From positions 195,351 to 259,350 of the forward strand of contig NZ_LMFV01000001.1 of NCBI RefSeq assembly GCF_001427285.1: a stretch of 64,000 nt of DNA, read 5' to 3'. Source of the stretch: Mesorhizobium sp. Root552 (GTDB taxonomy: Bacteria > Pseudomonadota > Alphaproteobacteria > Rhizobiales > Rhizobiaceae). Of the stretch, positions 26,231-35,414 are shown piece by piece. The notes beneath the pieces were generated by a model. The model ran no database searches. It was not told where the DNA came from and saw only the letters and a list, made by a program, of their open reading frames with translations. Every line of letters starts with the position of its first letter. Position 1 is the stretch's first letter. Made by a program: the position numbers and the translations under genes.

Positions 26231-27693
26231 TCGTACTGCTCCCGGTATTTCCGCACGATGGCAAGCGCCACGATGTTCATGATCAGCGTCAGGCCGAAAA
26301 GCGTTATGCCGAGCGCAAAGGCGACCAGCGTCTGCGGCGAGTTGAACTCGAGGTCGCCGGTCAACTGGTTGACGATCTTGACGGTAATCGTGGTCATCGC
26401 CTCGAACGGGTTGAGCGTCAGGTTGGCGGCAACGCCTGCCGCCAGCACCACGATCATGGTTTCGCCGATGGCGCGCGAGGCGGTCAAAAGCACCGCGCCG
26501 ACAATGCCCGGCAGCGCGGCCGGCAGCACCACCCGCTTGATGGTTTCGGAGCGCGTCGCACCAAGCCCGAGCGAACCGTCACGCAGTGCGCGCGGCACGG
26601 CGGTGATGATGTCGTCGGACAGCGAGGAAACGACAGGGATCAGCATGATGCCCATGACGAGGCCGGCGACGAAAATGCTCTGCCCCTGGATGAACGGCGC
26701 GCCGCCGGTCAGCGCCGCGCTGATGTCGCGCAGCCACGGCCCCAGCGTCACCAGCGCGAAGATGCCGTAGACGATGGTCGGGATGCCGGCGAGCAGTTCA
26801 AGCGCCGGCTTGACCACCGCGCGAACCTTGGAGGATGCGTATTCGGCCATGTAGACGGCTGACATCAGCCCGACCGGCACGGCCACCAAAAGCGCCACCA
26901 GGGCGATGTAGAGCGTGCCGGCAAGCAGCGGGATAAGGCCGAACTGGCCCTCGCTGCCCCCTGAACCGGCAGCGGCAAAGCGCGGGTCCCAAACCGTGCC
27001 GAAGAAGAAATTCATCGGCGATACCGACCCGAAGAACTGGATGGTCTGGAACAGCATCGACAGGACGATGCCGATGGTGGTCAAGATGGCGATGGTCGAG
27101 GCGCCAAGCAGCCCCCACAGCATCAGCTTCTCGACATTGTTGCGGGCACGGCCGCGCGGCTTGACCGCACCGACCGCGTAAAGCGCGCCGGCTGCGGCAA
27201 GCACGATCGCAAGCACCCCGCCGATCAGGCTCAACCGATCCTGCGAGGCATTCGCCGCCTGCGCGATCGGGATCATGTAGTCCCTGGTATCGGTGGCCAG
27301 CGCGACGCCCTTTTGGGCAAGCAAGGGCTGCAATTCGGCAAATGTCGCAGGCAAGGACGCCTGCGTATCCGCATCGAGGCGGCGAAGCCCTCTTGCGAGG
27401 CTGTTCACCAGTCCGGCCGAAATCTGCGCGTTGATCGGCGAACCGTCTTCCGCCTGTGCCGGCAGCGCCGCATGGACCTGGCGGCCGAGATAGGTTGACC
27501 TGCCGGCATCCCACACCAGAAGCATGAGCAGCGCAGGCAGCACTGCGAGCAGGAACGCCCACCAGCCATGATAGTGTGCGCGCGAATGCGGCTTCACCTT
27601 GCCGTCGTTCTGCGCCACTGCGCGTTGCCTGCCGACTATGAACGCGGCAAGGCCGATGGCGAGAATTATGGCAATCACGATGAATGATGACAT
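26227..27693 (-). CDS. pstC: Phosphate ABC transporter permease PstC
   Basis: 488 residues, longer than E. coli PstC because of an N-terminal membrane and periplasmic extension (about 1-220) typical of alphaproteobacterial PstC. The permease core ends with the EAA-like loop LRDGSLGLGATRSETIKRVVLPAALPGIVGAV. It pairs with PstA to form the channel. It lies downstream of pstS, separated by a strong hairpin. Confidence 0.94.
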   Translation of the reverse strand: MSSFIVIAIILAIGLAAFIVGRQRAVAQNDGKVKPHSRAHYHGWWAFLLAVLPALLMLLVWDAGRSTYLGRQVHAALPAQAEDGSPINAQISAGLVNSLARGLRRLDADTQASLPATFAELQPLLAQKGVALATDTRDYMIPIAQAANASQDRLSLIGGVLAIVLAAAGALYAVGAVKPRGRARNNVEKLMLWGLLGASTIAILTTIGIVLSMLFQTIQFFGSVSPMNFFFGTVWDPRFAAAGSGGSEGQFGLIPLLAGTLYIALVALLVAVPVGLMSAVYMAEYASSKVRAVVKPALELLAGIPTIVYGIFALVTLGPWLRDISAALTGGAPFIQGQSIFVAGLVMGIMLIPVVSSLSDDIITAVPRALRDGSLGLGATRSETIKRVVLPAALPGIVGAVLLTASRAIGETMIVVLAAGVAANLTLNPFEAMTTITVKIVNQLTGDLEFNSPQTLVAFALGITLFGLTLIMNIVALAIVRKYREQYE

Positions 27694-27742
27694 GGGTCCG
27701 TTCCGGGATCGGATGACCGTCGCCTCTCAAGAGACGGCGAAT

Positions 27743-27770
27743 GCCGGGGCGCGGCTGACCGCGCCCCGGC
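27743..27770 (-). terminator. Hairpin between pstS and pstC
   Basis: A perfect 11-bp GC stem (27743-27753 with 27760-27770) and a 6-nt loop, starting 11 nt after the pstS stop. There is no clear T run, so it probably attenuates or stabilises the pstS message rather than ending it. Confidence 0.65.
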
Positions 27771-27781
27771 ACCAGTATTGA

Positions 27782-28819
27782 TTACATCGTCTTTCCGGCG
27801 TCGAAGGCTTCGCGCTGCGCAGCGCGCTCGGCGTCCGGCGCGGCAACCAGGCCGTACTCGGCAAGCGGACCCTCGGGGCCAACCATCTGGTCGTCGAGGA
27901 AGAAGTCGACATATTCCTTGAGGCCGGGAACGACGCCCAGATGCGCCTTCTTCACGTAGAAGAACAGCGGACGCGAAACCGGATACTCGCCCTTGGCGAT
28001 GGTCTCGACCGAAGGCGTGATGCCGCCGACGGTGGCGACCTTCAGCTTGTCGGCGTTGTTTTCGTAGAAGGCGAGGCCGAACACGCCGACGCCGGTCTTG
28101 TTGCTATCGATGCGGGCCAGCGTCTCGGTGTAGTCGCCGTCGATGTCGACCGCCTTGCCGTCCTTGCGAACTGCCTTGCAGGCAGCTTCCGCGCCCTTCT
28201 CGTCAAGGCCCGAAGCCGTGCCGGCCTCGACGCCGCCGAGCTTCTTGCAGCCGGCGATGAGGAGCTTTTCCTCGAACACTTCACGCGTGCCGTGCTTCTC
28301 GCCCGGAATGTAGGCGGCGATATCCCAGTCGGGCAGGTTCGGGTTGACCTGGTTCCACTTGGTGTTCGGATTGTCGACCAGCTTGCCGTCCACGGCGATC
28401 TTGGCGGCCAGCGCCTTGTAGACGTCTTCCGGCGTCAGCGCCCAATCCGGGCCGTTGATGTCGGTGGCGAAGACGATGCCGTCATAGCCGATCTTCACTT
28501 CCTGGATTTCCTTGACGCCGGCGTCGATGCAGGACTGCACTTCGTCCTTCTTGATCGGGCGCGAGGAATTGGCGATGTCGATGGTGTTTTCACCGACGCC
28601 CTTGCAGAATTCCTTGATGCCGGCGCCGCTTCCGCCCGATTCAACAACCGGGGTCTTGAAGTTGGTGAAGGTCTCGCCGAACTGCTCGGCAACGATCTTG
28701 GCGTAAGGCAGCACGGTGGACGAACCGGCAACCTGGATCTGGTCGCGCGCCGAGGCGAAGCCAGCCGTCCCGGCCAGCACGAGCGCCGCAGCGGACGCCG
28801 TCAAAAGGTATCGTTTCAT
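27782..28819 (-). CDS. pstS: Phosphate-binding periplasmic protein PstS
   Basis: 345 residues. Signal peptide MKRYLLTASAAALVLAGTAGFASA. The mature protein begins RDQIQVAGSSTVLPYAKIVAEQF and contains VESGGSGAGIKEFCKGVGENTIDIANSSRPI, the phosphate-contacting region of PstS. SPX-like or kinase features are absent, as expected. It is the first gene of the operon, 77 nt downstream of a Pho box, so strong induction by phosphate starvation is expected. Confidence 0.95.
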   Translation of the reverse strand: MKRYLLTASAAALVLAGTAGFASARDQIQVAGSSTVLPYAKIVAEQFGETFTNFKTPVVESGGSGAGIKEFCKGVGENTIDIANSSRPIKKDEVQSCIDAGVKEIQEVKIGYDGIVFATDINGPDWALTPEDVYKALAAKIAVDGKLVDNPNTKWNQVNPNLPDWDIAAYIPGEKHGTREVFEEKLLIAGCKKLGGVEAGTASGLDEKGAEAACKAVRKDGKAVDIDGDYTETLARIDSNKTGVGVFGLAFYENNADKLKVATVGGITPSVETIAKGEYPVSRPLFFYVKKAHLGVVPGLKEYVDFFLDDQMVGPEGPLAEYGLVAAPDAERAAQREAFDAGKTM

Positions 28820-28895
28820 ATGGCCTGCTCCTGTTCGGATGGTGTGGTCTCTTGGCGCGTTCCTTCTGCGCCCGGTGAGGCCATAACGCTCGTTT

Positions 28896-28913
28896 ATAAC
28901 AGTCGCATGACAG
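28896..28913 (-). promoter_or_regulatory. Pho box upstream of pstS
   Basis: On the minus strand CTGTCAT, 4 nt, CTGTTAT, one mismatch from the tandem CTGTCAT consensus bound by PhoB. It is 77 nt from the pstS start. Confidence 0.85.
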
Positions 28914-29102
28914 TTTCGTGTCGGTCCGGTAAACGTTGCGCCGGCTTGCTAACATCGATAGCCGTTTCGCCATTCGCCCTTGCGGGCGGTTTGGTTTCTG
29001 GAATCAGCGACTTGGCTAGAAGCCGCGCCCTGTCCTCGCGCCACACCGGCAAAACTCTAAAAATTATCGAATGTCACAGACCGCTGGAAACGCCTTCGCC
29101 AA

Positions 29103-32100
29103 TCAGGCGATACGATCCATGTCAGCCACCATCCCGATCCAGCGGTCGACCTTCGCCATCAGCGCCTTCGGGCTGATCGGCTTTGGCAGGTAGTCGTCCA
29201 TGCCGGCTTCGAGACAGCGTTCGCGGTCGCCTTTCAAGGCGTGCGCCGTCACGCCTACGATCGGCACATGCGTCTCGCGCGCCGCCTCCAGTTCGCGGAT
29301 CTTACCGGTGGCTTCGTGCCCGTTCATCTCGGGCATCGAAACATCCATCAGGATCATGCGTGGATTGAGCCTCTCATAGGCATCGACCGCCTTGCGGCCG
29401 TTGGCGACGATCTCGAAACTGTAGCCCGTTTCCGAAAGGATCTGGGTGAACACCAGCTGGTTCACCTCATTGTCCTCCGCAACCAGTATGTCCAGATTGC
29501 CATGTATGCCTTGCGGCATGCGCAGGCGCGTCGTGGGAGCAAGCAGCGACGCGCGCTCGACCGGCGTTTGAATCGTGGCTTCAGGGGCCGGCTCTTCCGC
29601 ACCCACATTCACCGCAACATGTTCGCCGCTTCTCGCCGCCCTGTGGCGTTGGATCGTCGCAACCAGCGTCTCCAGCAGCGAGGAGGCGCGCGTCGGCTTG
29701 GTAAGGTGGGCGTCGATGCCGAGGTCGCGGTAGTTCGTATCGGCAAGAGATTGATCGACCGAAGTCAAAAGCACGATCGGCGTATCGGCCAGTTCCGGCG
29801 TCGAGCGGATGATCTGCGCTACTTCCGCTCCATTCATGCCGGGCATCTGGTAGTCGAGAATGATGCAGTCCACTGAAAGTCCGTGGGCAGCGGCGGCCGA
29901 AAGCACCTTCAGGCCCTCCTGCCCGCTTGCTGCCGCGCAGGAATCGAATGCCCAGGAAACCATCTGCTCGGTCAGGATCGACCTGTTCACCGCATTGTCG
30001 TCGATGACAAGCACGCGGGCTCCAGTCACGTCGATGGGCAGGCCGCGGCGGGCAGCCGCACGCTTCACCCTTGGCAGCGTCACCGCAAACCAGAATGTCG
30101 AGCCCTTGCCTTCCTCGCTCTCCACCCCGATCTCGCCTTTCATCAATCCGACGAGCCGCGACGAGATGGCAAGGCCAAGGCCGGTGCCTTCGTGCCGGCG
30201 CGTCGAAGAGGCATCGACCTGGCTGAACTTCTCGAAAATGAGCGCAAGCTTGTCCTGCGGTATGCCCATGCCGGTATCCGTGACCGAGACGTGCAGCTTC
30301 ATTCCGTTGTCGGTATCCTCGCCGGAAACATCGACCAGCACGTGGCCCTTGTCGGTGAACTTCACGGCGTTGCCGAGCAGGTTGAGGACGATCTGGCGGA
30401 TGCGCCCGACGTCTCCGACGAAGTGGCCTTCCAGACCGGGCTCGACGCGCACGATCAGCTCGATATCCTTTTCCTTGGCGCGGGTCGCCACGAGCGCTGC
30501 TGCATCCTCGATCGCTTCCGACAGATTGAAGGGTGCAGGGTCCAGCACAAGCTGGCCCGCGTCGATCTTCGAGAAATCGAGGATGTCGTTGATGATGGTC
30601 AAAAGCGCGTTGCCCGACTTCACGATGATGTCGGTGAATGCCCGCTGCTTTGGGTCGAGGTCGGACTTGGCGAGCAATTCCGCCATGCCCAGCACGCCGT
30701 TCATCGGCGTCCGGATTTCGTGGCTCATATTGGCCAGGAACTCGGATTTCGCCCGGTCTGCCAGAACAGCCCGGTGGCGCGCGTCCTGCAATTCGGCCTC
30801 GCGCTCCTTCAGGTCGGTGATATCGGTGCTTGTTCCCAGCAGGTGCACCGCGCCGTCGATGGTCTTCAGCCGGTTCTTGCGGGTCATCAGTTGCCGCACG
30901 GTCCCGTTGCGGTGCCTGATCTGCTCCTCGACTTCCTTGACCTCGCCGGTGCGAATGACCTCTGTATCGTCAACCGTGTAGACGCGAGAATATTCTGCGC
31001 CGAATATGTCGGTATCGGTGCGGCCGGTTGCCTCTTCCTTGGAAATTCCGGTCAGCGCGCACCAGGCCTTGTTGACGAATTCAAGCGTCAGGTCCTGGTT
31101 CTTGGTGAAAGCCGCGATCGGCAGTTCGTCCATCATGTGCCGGAACAGGTCGATCTGGCGCATGCTGACGCCGAGCGCCCTTTCACGTTCCTTCAGTTCG
31201 GTGACGTCATAATACGAGATCAACCGCCTGCCGCCGGAAAGGGCGGTGACCGAATAGATCATCGTGCATCCGTCGGCCCGCTTGAACTCGCGCGGCGTAA
31301 CATCGCCCGCACGGATTTCATCCAGCCGCGAGGCGACGTAATTTTCCCAGTCCGCATCGGCCACATCGTAGATGCCGTTGTGGCGGTTGATGTCGATCAG
31401 CGAGCGGAACGGATTGCCCGGGCGAACCTGCTGCGGGGTCACTTTCCAGATATCGTAGAATGCCTTGTTGATCAGTTCGACGTCCAAATTCCCGTCGACA
31501 ATGACAATGGCCAGTTCGAGCGAATCGATCGTCCGCTCAAGATCGTAGAGCAGTTCGCGGCTGCGCTCCCCGGCATTCGTCACCTCTAGCTTGTGGCTTT
31601 CCAGTTCCGTGACGTCTGTGCAGACGGAAATGGTGCCGCCATTGTCGGTGCGCATTTCCCGGTGAATGACAACCCGGCCATCTGCGAACTTGATGGCCAC
31701 CGACGTGCCGCATCCGCCGCTATGGCGTTCGAGGAACGCATCGCGCCAGGCTTGCGGATCGAGCCCTTCGGTATCCCACAGACCGCGCGAAAGCCCGACC
31801 TCGACCATCTCGGGCAAGGTGACGCCAGGCTTGATGACATCGGCAATACCCGCATACATCGAAAGCGTCGCCGCATTGTGCAGCACCAGCGCGCCTTGCT
31901 CGTCATAAAGGCACAGCGCATCGCTCATCACGTTGAGCGCGGCCAGGATTTGCCGGATGTCCTTGCGTCCCACCTGCGGCGCCACCGCCAGATCGGCCAC
32001 GGCTTCCACCGTCGCAGTGACATTGCGGCCGGCGCCCCGATAACCGATGAAACGCCCCGTGCCGTCGAAGCAGGGAAACCCGCTTGTCGAAATCCAGCGG

Positions 32101-32501
32101 CAATTCGGCAAGCCGCCCTTCAATTCATAGACGAAGTCGCGAAACGGCAGGTGCGCCTGCAGGTCCTGCAGATGCGCAACAGCTTTTTGCCCACCCTGCT
32201 GCACCTGTTCCATGAAGTCGAAGCGGAAGTGCCCGATCACGTTGGCGGGGTCGATGCCGGTCACATCGCGATAGTTTTCCGAAAGCCACGAAAAGCGAAG
32301 ATCGGCGTCGGTTTCCCAGAACCAGTCGCCGGCAAGATCGGCCATTTCATGCAGGGCTTGCCCGGAATGCGCCTCATGGGGCTTCGCCGCGCCGCCGCGC
32401 ACAACCTCGTCTGCAACAAGCTCTCTGTTAGCGCCCCCGGCGCCGGCCTCCCCCGCGGTCTCCATCGCAATCCAGTCCAAAAACAAATCATGCCCGGACA
32501 A
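29103..32501 (-). CDS. Hybrid sensor histidine kinase with multiple PAS and two receiver domains
   Basis: Up to 1132 residues, no membrane helices. About four PAS-like domains (roughly 50-160, 185-300, 320-440, 455-575) precede HisKA with phospho-acceptor in LANMSHEIRTPMNGVLGMAELL, a HATPase (NLLGNAVKFTDKGHVLV, HEGTGLGLAISSRLVGLMKG) and two receivers. Phospho-acceptors are in CIILDYQMPGMNG and MILMDVSMPEMNG. Both receivers look competent, but no Hpt domain is present, so phosphate must pass to a separate protein. The start is TTG at 32501 or ATG at 32465. The signal and partner are unknown; it is an orphan kinase divergent from a lipoprotein gene. Confidence 0.88.
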   Translation of the reverse strand: MSGHDLFLDWIAMETAGEAGAGGANRELVADEVVRGGAAKPHEAHSGQALHEMADLAGDWFWETDADLRFSWLSENYRDVTGIDPANVIGHFRFDFMEQVQQGGQKAVAHLQDLQAHLPFRDFVYELKGGLPNCRWISTSGFPCFDGTGRFIGYRGAGRNVTATVEAVADLAVAPQVGRKDIRQILAALNVMSDALCLYDEQGALVLHNAATLSMYAGIADVIKPGVTLPEMVEVGLSRGLWDTEGLDPQAWRDAFLERHSGGCGTSVAIKFADGRVVIHREMRTDNGGTISVCTDVTELESHKLEVTNAGERSRELLYDLERTIDSLELAIVIVDGNLDVELINKAFYDIWKVTPQQVRPGNPFRSLIDINRHNGIYDVADADWENYVASRLDEIRAGDVTPREFKRADGCTMIYSVTALSGGRRLISYYDVTELKERERALGVSMRQIDLFRHMMDELPIAAFTKNQDLTLEFVNKAWCALTGISKEEATGRTDTDIFGAEYSRVYTVDDTEVIRTGEVKEVEEQIRHRNGTVRQLMTRKNRLKTIDGAVHLLGTSTDITDLKEREAELQDARHRAVLADRAKSEFLANMSHEIRTPMNGVLGMAELLAKSDLDPKQRAFTDIIVKSGNALLTIINDILDFSKIDAGQLVLDPAPFNLSEAIEDAAALVATRAKEKDIELIVRVEPGLEGHFVGDVGRIRQIVLNLLGNAVKFTDKGHVLVDVSGEDTDNGMKLHVSVTDTGMGIPQDKLALIFEKFSQVDASSTRRHEGTGLGLAISSRLVGLMKGEIGVESEEGKGSTFWFAVTLPRVKRAAARRGLPIDVTGARVLVIDDNAVNRSILTEQMVSWAFDSCAAASGQEGLKVLSAAAAHGLSVDCIILDYQMPGMNGAEVAQIIRSTPELADTPIVLLTSVDQSLADTNYRDLGIDAHLTKPTRASSLLETLVATIQRHRAARSGEHVAVNVGAEEPAPEATIQTPVERASLLAPTTRLRMPQGIHGNLDILVAEDNEVNQLVFTQILSETGYSFEIVANGRKAVDAYERLNPRMILMDVSMPEMNGHEATGKIRELEAARETHVPIVGVTAHALKGDRERCLEAGMDDYLPKPISPKALMAKVDRWIGMVADMDRIA

Positions 32502-32605
32502 GCCCCCTCGTCCGTTTCCGGAATTTGGATGATAAGACTTAATGATCCGCTAACCTTAACGCCGGCGAACGTATATCGCAGTGCGATAAGGTAAAAAGGT
32601 CATCC

Positions 32606-32977
32606 ATGACTTACCAAAAACCTGTGATTGCCAGCCTGCCGTCCGGCGCGCTATCAGTGCCGCAAATGACTGTCGCGGCGCGAATTCTGATCTGCCTTTC
32701 GTCCGGCCTCCTGCTTGCAGGCGGTGGGTGCTCGCGCACGTCGGATGGCACCGTCGTCATCCCCAGGCAGATCGATGCCCGCCGCATGTGGGACAAGGGC
32801 CCTTCCTCCACTCAGACGCCGCCCGTCGCAAGCGGCGCAAATGTCTTTCCAGTGGTCGCCAAGCCGCGCCAGTTTCCAAAAAGCAGGGCGCCCGAAAGCG
32901 CCCCTGTAAACGAAACCACGGTTGCTTGCGGGACGGCGCAGCAATCCGGTCAGCGCGTCCGCGTCGTCTGCCAATAG
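32606..32977 (+). CDS. Putative small lipoprotein
   Basis: 123 residues from the ATG at 32606. The in-frame ATG at 32666 is equally possible and gives a better signal peptide: MTVAARILICLSSGLLLAGGGC ends in a lipobox-like GGGC. The rest is Pro/Ser-rich and low in structure, with two late cysteines (VACGTA, VVCQ) at the C-terminus. No family recognised. Probably anchored in the envelope. Confidence 0.6.
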   Translation: MTYQKPVIASLPSGALSVPQMTVAARILICLSSGLLLAGGGCSRTSDGTVVIPRQIDARRMWDKGPSSTQTPPVASGANVFPVVAKPRQFPKSRAPESAPVNETTVACGTAQQSGQRVRVVCQ

Positions 32978-32987
32978 GGCTTGCGCG

Positions 32988-33224
32988 TCAGAGAGTGGCT
33001 GCGCCTTTTTTCGGCTCCTGCGCACCGAGTTTGTCCAACGCAAACCTCACCAGCCGCAAATCCTCTTGCCAGCCGTCGTCGTCGGCCATGGCGCTCTCTG
33101 ATGCCGCCCGTTGCAGCGCGCGGGCCTCGGACTCGATGTTGCGCAGCTTCTCGATCTTCTGATCGGTGGTCAGGGCATCGTCATCGACAATGTCCTGAAC
33201 CTTCATTTCCCTGAACGTGACCAT
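32988..33224 (-). CDS. Small helical protein, general-stress regulon candidate
   Basis: 78 residues from the ATG at 33224, preceded by GGGAGAG; the longer frame would run through the promoter. Predicted helical and charged (DDALTTDQKIEKLRNIESEARALQRAASESAMADDDGWQEDLRLV), without signal peptide. I do not recognise the family. An exact EcfG-type promoter lies 29 nt upstream, far from the main stress hub, so it is a likely distal member of that regulon. Confidence 0.65.
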   Translation of the reverse strand: MVTFREMKVQDIVDDDALTTDQKIEKLRNIESEARALQRAASESAMADDDGWQEDLRLVRFALDKLGAQEPKKGAATL

Positions 33225-33252
33225 TTCTCTCTCCCTTATCGAGGTCGAGCAA

Positions 33253-33277
33253 AACGCGCCTGGCGGATCGCAGTTCC
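33253..33277 (-). promoter_or_regulatory. EcfG-type promoter for the 78-residue protein gene
   Basis: Minus strand: GGAAC (33277-33273), 16 nt, CGTT (33256-33253). Exact consensus, 29 nt before the start codon. Confidence 0.7.
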
Positions 33278-33418
33278 GGTGAAGATGGGAACAAGCGGCC
33301 ATTAATGTATGTTAGTTGCAGACGTCCCTTGTTTGGCTACCAAAAGTTGTTGTTGGAAAGTGCGTGATTCGGTTGCCGCGCGTTGCAGGCCTTCTTCCTT
33401 TAACCGAAAGGGACATCC

Positions 33419-34091
33419 ATGCATGCATTCTCCCGCGCCTTCGCAGCCTCCGCCTTCACGCTTCTTTTGGTCCCGGGCATAGCTGCGGCGGAAGGTGGCG
33501 CCCCTATGCCAGCATCTTCGGCGGGATCAACTTCCTGCACGACAACGACTTCCAGATCGGCTCATCCGATCCCTCGCTCACCGGCTTTTCGGTCATTCCG
33601 GCCAAGATGTTTTTCGACCCCGGCGGAATCGTCGGTGCAGCGGTCGGCTACGATTGGGGCTCATTCGCGGCTGAAGCCGAATTGTCAGGCCGGCGCGGAA
33701 TTTTCGATCACGAAGAAATCTTCGTGGGCTCGATCCCGCTGGACGGGCACTATGACGCCATTTCCGTCATGGCCAACGCCTATTACCGCTTTCACAACGA
33801 CACACACTTCATTCCCTATGTCGGGGCCGGCGCCGGCGTTGCCTTCCTCTCGGCCAAGGTGACACCGTCAGGCGCGCCCCCCTCGACATCAGCGAGACCC
33901 GCGCAGCGGTCCAAGCCATCGCCGGCATCGCCATCCCTTTGGGCGAGCGGGCCGAACTTGGGATCGAGTATCGTTATTTTACGACCGACCGCCCCTCTTA
34001 TACGATCGACCTCGGCGGCGTGCCGGGCACAGCCAATATCGGCTACAATTCCAGCAACGTGCTTGTCCGGCTGAACTGGAAGTTCAACTGA
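33419..34091 (+). pseudogene. Outer-membrane beta-barrel protein, two frameshifts
   Basis: Three consecutive frames encode one protein. Frame A, from the ATG at 33419, gives a clean signal peptide (MHAFSRAFAASAFTLLLVPGIAAAEGG). Near 33500 (a CCCC run) the coding moves to frame B: YASIFGGINFLHDND, GFSVIPAKMFFDPGGIVGAAVGYDWG and IPYVGAGAGVAFLSAKV. Near 33876-33882 (a run of six C) it moves to frame C, ending GIEYRYFTTDRPSYT and LVRLNWKF with the terminal Phe typical of barrels. Each shift corresponds to one missing base. Either the gene is dead or the C runs are miscalled. Intact, it would be a porin-family (OmpA-like) barrel of about 224 residues. Confidence 0.75.
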
Positions 34092-34122
34092 ACAGTGCCG
34101 CCGATGTTGGCGAGGCCGTCAC

Positions 34123-35106
34123 TTAGATTATCCGGCAGACCCATAGGAGTTTCAGCAGTCTGGGCAGGCTGGGCAGCCTGTTGATGGCAAAATAGGTCTG
34201 CTTTCTTGTTCCGCCATAGCTGTCCTTGTGCTTGGCAAGGCTCTGGAACGGATAGATCAAACGATTGGTCAGCGCGTTCGTGTAGACGAACCGGAAGCTG
34301 CGGCGCACAAGCCAGTTCTTGTTGAAATCCTTGTCATGGATTGCATGAAAGGGCGACAGCCCCAGATGCAGGGTCCGAAGTCCCTCCGCCTTGAATTTCT
34401 CGATCGCTGCATGAAGCATATAGTAGCCGGCAAGCGGCTCGACCCCGGGCAGGCGGCGCCGGGTTGACGACAGGTAACCGGTGACCACGCCGTTTTCATA
34501 GACCGGGTCGAAGAACGCCAGGGCAACCGGCTTTCCGGACGGATCGAAAATAAAGAACTTCCGCACGTCCTCTTCGTCAGCGAGCACGACAGGCCGGACC
34601 AGAAAGGCAAGTTCGTGGCGCTTGGTCGTGCGCGTGCGCCGCCACTGATCCGACACCGCCCCCAGTTCTTTTGGATCGAGCGCCTCGGTCTTGCTTTCGC
34701 GCACCGTATAGCCGCCGGCTTCAAACCGTTTGACGGCGGTTCGGAAGTTCCGCTTCGACGGGCCGCGAAAATCGTAGCTCGCGAGATCGAGCGAGGTTTC
34801 CGGTCCCATATCGTTTACGCAAAATCCGAGTTGCGAAAGTATCTCGGCAGTGGTCTTCGAAGCCTGGGCGAAGCAGACATCCTTCTTGGCTGAAATGAAC
34901 TCTTCGATCAGCGTGCGGCACCGGGTCGGGTCTGCCAGCGGATTGGCCAGCACGAAGGCCGTGCGGCCCACCATCCTGTAGGCCAGGAAACCGTCTCGAT
35001 CTCCGAAATAAGACAGCTTCGGCTGGAAAGCCGTCGAATAGGCAAGGGCGAAATTGCCATGCTGGTGAAGAAGGGCGCGCCGCGTTGCCTCGGATAGGTC
35101 AGTCAT
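34123..35106 (-). CDS. DUF2156 protein (MprF C-terminal-like lysyltransferase fold)
   Basis: 327 residues, soluble. It resembles the C-terminal catalytic domain of phosphatidylglycerol lysyltransferases: LSYFGDRDGFLAYRMVGRTAFVLANPLAD, FRTAVKRFEAGGYTVRE and GVEPLAGYYMLHAAIEKFKAEGLRTLHLGLSPF. There is no attached flippase domain. Stand-alone DUF2156 proteins may transfer aminoacyl or acyl groups, but the acceptor is unknown. No operon partner is obvious. Confidence 0.7.
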   Translation of the reverse strand: MTDLSEATRRALLHQHGNFALAYSTAFQPKLSYFGDRDGFLAYRMVGRTAFVLANPLADPTRCRTLIEEFISAKKDVCFAQASKTTAEILSQLGFCVNDMGPETSLDLASYDFRGPSKRNFRTAVKRFEAGGYTVRESKTEALDPKELGAVSDQWRRTRTTKRHELAFLVRPVVLADEEDVRKFFIFDPSGKPVALAFFDPVYENGVVTGYLSSTRRRLPGVEPLAGYYMLHAAIEKFKAEGLRTLHLGLSPFHAIHDKDFNKNWLVRRSFRFVYTNALTNRLIYPFQSLAKHKDSYGGTRKQTYFAINRLPSLPRLLKLLWVCRII

Positions 35107-35414
35107 GCCGCAAGCTAGAGCGTTTTGTCACTGGATGGAACATTCCGTTTGTCGTGGCGAGGTTATCCACCGAGACGTTGCCAGGCCGGCAAAATGCGGC
35201 GTTTGCGAAGCCTGCAACATATCGCAACGGATAGTGAAAAATGAATTGGCGTAAAAACCCGGAGCAAGGGTTTCGGACTTTGTACGCCACGACTATGATG
35301 CGCAAGCACCGTTATGTGAAGGCAGTCATCTTAAGACAACGCTGATCGCCAGTCGGGACATTTTCCATCCACCCGGCTGCGGTCCGAACCCACACAGAAC
35401 CGCGTGGATCGCAC
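35107..35414. other. Intergenic region, no gene seen
   Basis: 308 nt between the divergently oriented DUF2156 and sulfotransferase-like genes. I see no RNA gene, clear promoter motif or repeat in it. Confidence 0.4.

Noticed and set aside
24899..26770. 623-codon plus-strand frame opposite pstA
   Set aside because: Antisense shadow; extreme Arg/His/Gln composition and no start signal.
29883..31589. 568-codon plus-strand frame opposite the hybrid kinase
   Set aside because: Antisense shadow of a clearly assigned multi-domain kinase.
33288..33313. GGAAC-18-nt-GTT before the frameshifted outer-membrane gene as a tenth EcfG promoter
   Set aside because: Spacing is 18 nt and the C before GTT is missing; too weak to call.
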